From positions 62,001 to 126,000 of IMG/VR virus record IMGVR_UViG_3300036715_003906: 64,000 bases of DNA; one strand, 5' to 3'. The translations under genes were made by a program, and so were the position numbers. Within the stretch, counting starts at the first letter, position 1. Every line of letters starts with the position of its first letter. This DNA is from a virus. Below the pieces are notes generated by a model. The model saw only the letters and a program-made list of their open reading frames with translations. It was not told where the DNA came from and did not search any database. Positions 59,950-64,000 of the stretch are shown here, one piece after another.

Positions 59950-61110
59950 CTATTTGATGCGTTCGTAGCTGTGATTGCGGTTTGGCAAGACAGGGGCCGT
60001 CGCCGACGTGAGACCGAGGTGCAAGGCCCCCTCGACCCCCTGCGTACCGTCCTGGCGTTCCCCTGTCACCTTGCTGAACGTGAGGGGGAGCGGAATGTGG
60101 ACCTCCCAGTCCGCCCGGAACTGGATGCCCAGGCTGGCCGTGTAGAAGAAGAGGTCCCCCGTCTCGTCGTAGGACTCCTCCGCCGTCCCCCCGATGCTGA
60201 TGTCGAGTAGCTCGATGCCCTCGAACTCCAGGACCGGCTTCTTCTCGGCCGTGAGGGTCATGACCGCGAAGTCCGCGATCTCCTCCATCTGGATTGGATC
60301 CGTCGCGATCACGTCCACGTCGAAGGAAAGCTCGTACTTTCCCCCGTAGGCCATCGCTGCCTGGACCCTGTCCTGGTAGACGGACACGGCGACCTTGTCC
60401 CCCTTCCGGGCCCGCTTGCCGAAGGCCAGGACGACGCCGGGCAAGGTCAGGGCGTCGGACGTGTTCCAGTAGAACTCCTGGGGCCCGATGCTGTCCCCGG
60501 GGTAGCGGTAGTCGGCCGTGACCGTCGTCCCCCCAGGAAAGGCCGCCTGAAAGGTGATGGCCCCCTTGCCGTCCACCACGTAGTCCCGCCCCGGCTGCAT
60601 GAGCACCCGCTGGTTCAACCAGAGGCGTAGCGTCTTCGGGGCCGGCGCGTGACGGAGCTGGGCCGCCCGCTCCACCCCGGAGACGAAGCGCAAAACCGGC
60701 TCGTCCGTCACGGTGTAGAGGGGGTCGATGATATAGGTCCCCGGCGTCTGGGGCGTGTCAGGCGCCTCCAGGACCTCCAGGAAATAGACGCCCGGGGCCG
60801 TGGGCATGACGTCCCCCTTCTGCTGGACGACCGCCAGATCCTCCCGGACCCATTCGAGGGGGTACGACGGGGGGCCCACGTAGGACAGCATCGTCCGGGA
60901 GTGGATGGTCCCGACGAAGTTGTCCGCGGAGAGGACCACCTTGTTCGCGCTCGCCCCCTTGACCACAATGCCGAAGTGCGGCCTCTCCTCGAAGCTGTAC
61001 TTGTCCTGGATGAAGGGGACGATCTTCGCGTAAATCGGATGACGGCTGAAGCTGTCCTGAAGCTCGACGATCAGCCGCCGCTTCATCGACGAGAGCAGGT
61101 AGTAGTACAC
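59950..61110 (-). CDS. Virion-type structural protein near the sheath gene (386 aa)
   Basis: Begins with GTG at 61110-61108 ((M)YYYLLSSMKRRLIVELQDSF); an ATG nine codons in is an alternative start, but no ribosome site stands before it. The body alternates beta segments (HFGIVVKGASANKVVLSADN; GTYIIDPLYTVTDEPVLRF) and ends with a strand-rich domain containing FYTASLGIQFRADWEVHIPL. This has the look of a neck, tail-terminator or sheath-associated structural protein of large phages, but I recognise no named family. It sits between the actin-like ATPase gene and the zinc-ribbon gene, upstream of the sheath. Confidence 0.6.
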   Translation of the reverse strand: MYYYLLSSMKRRLIVELQDSFSRHPIYAKIVPFIQDKYSFEERPHFGIVVKGASANKVVLSADNFVGTIHSRTMLSYVGPPSYPLEWVREDLAVVQQKGDVMPTAPGVYFLEVLEAPDTPQTPGTYIIDPLYTVTDEPVLRFVSGVERAAQLRHAPAPKTLRLWLNQRVLMQPGRDYVVDGKGAITFQAAFPGGTTVTADYRYPGDSIGPQEFYWNTSDALTLPGVVLAFGKRARKGDKVAVSVYQDRVQAAMAYGGKYELSFDVDVIATDPIQMEEIADFAVMTLTAEKKPVLEFEGIELLDISIGGTAEESYDETGDLFFYTASLGIQFRADWEVHIPLPLTFSKVTGERQDGTQGVEGALHLGLTSATAPVLPNRNHSYERIK

Positions 61111-61118
61111 GCCCCCCC

Positions 61119-61144
61119 GGGCGGCACAGGTAGTTTAGCCGCCC
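61119..61144 (-). promoter_or_regulatory. Hairpin between actin-like and structural genes
   Basis: In the 44-base gap the transcript can pair GGGCGGC with GCCGCCC across a 12-base loop (TAAACTACCTGT). No U tract follows. The structure ends about 8 bases before the GTG start and could affect initiation of the 386-residue gene. Confidence 0.35.
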
Positions 61145-61154
61145 CCGGCCGCCC

Positions 61155-62162
61155 TCACTCCTCTTCGGAGGCGAGAACCAGGAGCCCCTCGGCGACCGCC
61201 GTCATCGGGTCCGAGGCGGGCACGATGTCGCTGACCTCGATGGGAAAGCCCTTCTTCTTGACCGCCTGGAACTCCTGCTTGAACACGTCGAGGAAGTTCT
61301 TGGCTCGCGTCGTGCCCCCCGAGACGACGAGCGGCACGGCCTCGGGCAAGTCGACCGCCGCCGTCCCCTTGCGCACGAAGTCCGCCGTCTGCTGGAGCGT
61401 GTAATGGACGAGCGACCGGATGTAGACGACCAGCGCCTCCTCCTCGCGCCCCTTGGGGTGGAGCAGGTCGACCCCCCGCTCCTTGATCGCGCAGACCTTG
61501 GCCGAGGTCGACCCGAGGGCCCGGGCCGTCTGGCTGTCGATCCAGTCCCCGCCCCGGGAGAGGCTGAACGCAAAGGCCGGCACCGTCTGGTAGGCCAGGG
61601 CGATGTTGGCCATCCCCGAGCCGTAGCTGATCGCCAGACCCGAGAAGGTCGAGCCCGCGCACTGGCTGTAGATGACCGCCTCCGCCTCGTTCTTCGGGTG
61701 CGCCGTGTACCCGAAGCCGCTCAGGATCTGGCGGAGGCTCTCCGTGTGGAAGATGACGTCCTGCCCCTCCTGATCCACCGGAGCCGCCGGGACGGAGTAG
61801 TAGCAGTGCTCCCCCTCGACCACGGGCTCCCCGATGACGTTGTGCAGGAGGTACGAGAGGATCTTCTGCGCGTCGAGTTCCCCCGCCGACACCACGCCCC
61901 GGGCGAGCGGCCTACGCAGGTCCCGCTTGAAGAGGTTGGCAAGCGTGAGGGCGCTGTCCCCGAGGACCAGGAGCTTGTCCCCCTCAACGATGTAGTCGAC
62001 CTTGCCCATCTTGAGCTGCTTCTTGGCCGACTCGTCGAGGTCGATGAAGCAGTCACGGATGCGCCGGATCGAGGTCTTGCCCCCCTCGGCCATCCGGGCC
62101 GAGACGAGGTTCATGGTTCCGATATCGAGGCCCACGCCGGGCCGGTTGAGGTCCTTGCTCAT
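61155..62162 (-). CDS. Actin/HSP70-superfamily ATPase, MreB/ParM/PilM-like (335 aa)
   Basis: The five landmarks of the actin fold can be traced. Phosphate-1 is GLDIGTMNL (residues 11-19, D13). An NEAEAVIYS segment (158-166) equals the 'EPxAAA' helix of HSP70. Phosphate-2 is AISYGSGMANIAL (177-189), where the usual acidic residue is Ser/Tyr. GGDWID (204-209) matches the 'GGxDFD' loop, and the adenosine motif is VVSGGTTRAKNF (279-290). It would bind and probably hydrolyse ATP, and might polymerise. Length (335) fits MreB or ParM class rather than HSP70. It follows the Dps-like gene by 9 bases. Phage actin-like proteins can move or centre DNA. A scaffold or assembly role in tails would be new. 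Confidence 0.82.
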   Translation of the reverse strand: MSKDLNRPGVGLDIGTMNLVSARMAEGGKTSIRRIRDCFIDLDESAKKQLKMGKVDYIVEGDKLLVLGDSALTLANLFKRDLRRPLARGVVSAGELDAQKILSYLLHNVIGEPVVEGEHCYYSVPAAPVDQEGQDVIFHTESLRQILSGFGYTAHPKNEAEAVIYSQCAGSTFSGLAISYGSGMANIALAYQTVPAFAFSLSRGGDWIDSQTARALGSTSAKVCAIKERGVDLLHPKGREEEALVVYIRSLVHYTLQQTADFVRKGTAAVDLPEAVPLVVSGGTTRAKNFLDVFKQEFQAVKKKGFPIEVSDIVPASDPMTAVAEGLLVLASEEE

Positions 62163-62171
62163 ACCGGCCCC

Positions 62172-62849
62172 CTACACCGATCCGGGCTCCATCCTTTGCC
62201 GGAGCAGGTACGCCAGCTCCTCGTGCTTGTCCGCGATGCCTTGCAGCAGGTTGTCCAGGCCGGGCGTGAGCAGCCCCTTTTGCCGGAGCTGCCCGTACAC
62301 GAGGTCGAGCAAGACAAGGAAGCGCAGGAGAGCCCGGAAGCTCACCGCCACCGGGTCCGGAGCCGCCTCTTGCTTGTGGGGGCCGAGGTAGGATTCGAGG
62401 AAGACCCCCCGGGCATGGTGCTGCGGGAGTACCCCCACCAGCGCCGCCGACCCGAGGCCCACCGTCCGCTCTGCCAGGGCATCGACGAGGGCGTAGGTGT
62501 CGTCGTAGAGGCGCTGGAATAGCTCATGGTCGGCATAGAAGGCCGGCCCCTTGCTCTGCCAGTGGCTCCCCAGGTGAACGTCCACCTCGGCCCGTAGGGC
62601 CGCGAGGACCACGGCCAGCTCCGCCATCGGCACCCCGCCGAAGTCGGCGAGCAAGTGCGTGAGGATGATCTCCGCCTCGACCCCGGGCTGGGCCGCCATC
62701 CGGTGGACAAAGGACCACAGCCGGTGGCGATGAGGCGCCGTGGAGGCGCTCTTCGTCCGGGCGATGCGGGGTGCGGGCTTCCCGGGGAGGTAAGGAGGAC
62801 CGTCACGCAGTGCGTCGTACCCCAACTGATCCGTCCAGAGGTCAGGCAC
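62172..62849 (-). CDS. Dps/ferritin-like protein with full ferroxidase ligand set (225 aa)
   Basis: Residues about 85-220 have the Dps plan. HWQSKGPAFYADHELFQRLYDD is followed by ALVDALAERTVGLGS and then a late helix DNLLQGIADKHEELAYLLRQ. The ligands H96, H108, D123 and E127 have the spacing (0, +12, +27, +31) of the intersubunit ferroxidase site of E. coli Dps (H51, H63, D78, E82). Dps dodecamers oxidise Fe(II) and protect DNA. Here a 75-residue N-terminal part (basic, Pro-rich, then a helix) precedes the core, so the protein is longer than usual (about 160). It is 3 bases from the gene upstream and 9 bases before the actin-like gene. The fold assignment is strong; the role in a phage is open. 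Confidence 0.8.
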   Translation of the reverse strand: MPDLWTDQLGYDALRDGPPYLPGKPAPRIARTKSASTAPHRHRLWSFVHRMAAQPGVEAEIILTHLLADFGGVPMAELAVVLAALRAEVDVHLGSHWQSKGPAFYADHELFQRLYDDTYALVDALAERTVGLGSAALVGVLPQHHARGVFLESYLGPHKQEAAPDPVAVSFRALLRFLVLLDLVYGQLRQKGLLTPGLDNLLQGIADKHEELAYLLRQRMEPGSV

Positions 62850-62852
62850 GAG

Positions 62853-63386
62853 TCACCCCCCCGTGCGAGCGGAGAGCTGGTCGGCGACGGCCCGGGCCTC
62901 GTCCGCGAGGGCCTCGATGGACCGGATGACCGGCCGGGCGTAGTCCACCGCCCCGATCCCGTGCGACTGGGCCAGGGCCTCCGCCGACGCTCGCCGCACC
63001 CGCTCGACGTCCGCCACACGAGCCGTGATGACCCCGAGGGCCGGGTGGTTCGGGGTGCGGAGGAAGTCGCCCGCCACCGCCTCTGGATCGAGACCCAGAT
63101 CGGCGGCCTTCTTCGCCTTGCCCTTGCCCTTGTCGGCCTTCTCGGCCTTGGCGTCCTCCTTCAGCTCCTTGCCCACGTCCCCCATGCTGACCTTCTCGGG
63201 CTTGGCCGAGAAGGTCTTGCCCGTGTACGGGGAGCGGACGCTCACCATCTTCTTCGGGAGGTAGAAGTCCTGCTTCGTTTCCGGGCAGGTATAGAGCCAG
63301 AGGGACGTGGCCGCGGTCTTGTCGTCGGCGGTCTTCTCGACAAGGAACTGGGCGAGATCAGCGAGGTGGGCTTGGCGGGGGTGCAT
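62853..63386 (-). CDS. Unknown protein with charged Lys/Ala linker (177 aa)
   Basis: Starts MHPRQAHLADLAQFLVEKTA. The first 80 residues include a compact segment (SLWLYTCPETKQDFYLPKKM) with a single Cys and many aromatics. Residues about 85-125 are a Lys/Ala/Asp low-complexity linker (KAEKADKGKGKAKKAADLGL), and the C-terminus is an amphipathic helix (RVRRASAEALAQSH...IEALADEARAVADQL). It could be a two-domain scaffold or linker. I recognise no family. It is the first of the closely packed set 63386-61155 and so should be co-expressed with the Dps-like and actin-like genes. Confidence 0.58.
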   Translation of the reverse strand: MHPRQAHLADLAQFLVEKTADDKTAATSLWLYTCPETKQDFYLPKKMVSVRSPYTGKTFSAKPEKVSMGDVGKELKEDAKAEKADKGKGKAKKAADLGLDPEAVAGDFLRTPNHPALGVITARVADVERVRRASAEALAQSHGIGAVDYARPVIRSIEALADEARAVADQLSARTGG

Positions 63387-63408
63387 GTCGTCTCCTCCAC
63401 ACCGGTGG

Positions 63409-63422
63409 GGAAAAGGACTTTA
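63409..63422 (-). promoter_or_regulatory. Recurring junction motif, copy 6
   Basis: Coding-strand TAAAGTCCTTTTCC at the TAA stop of the coiled-coil gene, followed by CCAC-CGGT-GTGG and GGAGGAG before the next ATG. It shares AGTCCT.TT..CC with copies 3 and 4. Confidence 0.3.
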
Positions 63423-64000
63423 CCGCCCCTGCTTGATTCGCCGCAGGGCCTCCCGGGCACTCTCCGTCCCCCCCTGCTGGGTCGACTCCGTGACCGTCAC
63501 CCGCCCGCCCTCGGGCTTCTCGAACGTGGGGAGAAAGATCGGGACGTCCGACGAGGACGACGAGCCACCCTGAACGTGGACGTGGGACGGGGCCGCCGGA
63601 ACGCCCACCGTGACGACCGCCGGCCGGGACTGGAGTTCCGTGAGGAGCGTGAGCATCTGGTCAAAGCGGGGGTCGGGGGCGGGGCCCTTGGACGCGACCA
63701 GGCCCTGGAGAATACGGATCTCCGCGTCCCGCTCACCCACCTGGGCCTGGGTCCGTGCCAGGTGCTCCCTCAGTCCCTCGACCTGGGCCTGGAGGTCAGC
63801 CTTCTCCCGCTCCAGCACCGCGAGCCGGTCCTGCACGTCCGTGTCCACGGGGGGCCCGCCCCCCTCCAGGGGCAGTCCCCGCCTCACCCGCGCAAGGAGA
63901 CTCTGGTTGACCGCCCGCCACAGGTCGCGGGAGGAGAGAGCCTTGTCCGTCGCTATCGCCACCACCTCACCCTCCGTGATGATCAGCGAAAGATCCGCGA
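63420..64000 (-). CDS. Coiled-coil protein, N-terminus cut by window edge
   Basis: The frame remains open to the right edge (upstream codons read ADLSLIITEGEVVAIATDK), so the GTG at 63965 is probably internal and the true start lies outside the window. Visible residues include a long coiled coil (DRLAVLEREKADLQAQVEGL and on to about 63700). A Ser-rich stretch (GGSSSSSD) follows, and the end is helical (ESAREALRRIKQGR). No known domain is seen. Possibly a scaffold or tail-neck linker. It leads the operon containing the Dps-like and actin-like genes. Confidence 0.65.
   Translation of the reverse strand, partial: ADLSLIITEGEVVAIATDKALSSRDLWRAVNQSLLARVRRGLPLEGGGPPVDTDVQDRLAVLEREKADLQAQVEGLREHLARTQAQVGERDAEIRILQGLVASKGPAPDPRFDQMLTLLTELQSRPAVVTVGVPAAPSHVHVQGGSSSSSDVPIFLPTFEKPEGGRVTVTESTQQGGTESAREALRRIKQGR

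Overview
This window is a late structural (tail) gene block of a large double-stranded DNA tailed phage with a contractile tail (myovirus type). The DNA is very GC-rich by eye, and codon third positions are strongly G/C. Every convincing gene lies on the minus strand, so transcription runs from base 64000 towards base 1. Genes are tightly packed, often with ATGA or GTGA start/stop overlaps. I see no integrase, repressor, head genes, tRNA or CRISPR. The phage is probably lytic and large; its host cannot be named from the sequence.

Layout in transcription order. (i) 64000-59471: a coiled-coil protein running off the window edge, an unknown protein, a Dps/ferritin-like protein with a complete ferroxidase ligand set, an actin/HSP70-fold ATPase, a virion-type protein and a zinc-ribbon protein. 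(ii) 59334-55051: an unusually long tail sheath protein. (iii) 55026-46440: a mixed block with a Vsr/EDxHD-like homing endonuclease, a membrane-anchored lytic transglycosylase, a UvrD-type helicase and several small unknown genes. Two of the small genes are frame-disrupted. (iv) 46399-37063: tail tube, two putative tail assembly chaperones, tape measure protein, and two related baseplate proteins, one carrying a transglycosylase domain and an EF-hand-like loop. (v) 37059-15974: baseplate hub, spike with beta-helix tip, a hydrophobic protein, very large peripheral proteins, a gp25-like wedge, a gpJ/gp6-like wedge and a gpI-like protein. (vi) 15930-1: fibre and appendage proteins, including a 1925-residue protein with a short repeat array and lectin-like modules, a stand-alone duplicate of its N-terminus, and a tandem-HNH endonuclease.

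The genes of blocks ii, iv and v would together build sheath, tube, baseplate and spike, and block vi would supply host-contact fibres. The unexpected parts are the Dps-like/actin-like pair upstream of the sheath gene, the helicase inside the tail cluster, two intron-less mobile endonucleases, a recurring AT-rich motif at gene junctions, and several reading-frame oddities (47.0-47.5 kb, 48.9-49.1 kb, 6.55 kb). The oddities could be real regulation, recent decay or sequence errors.
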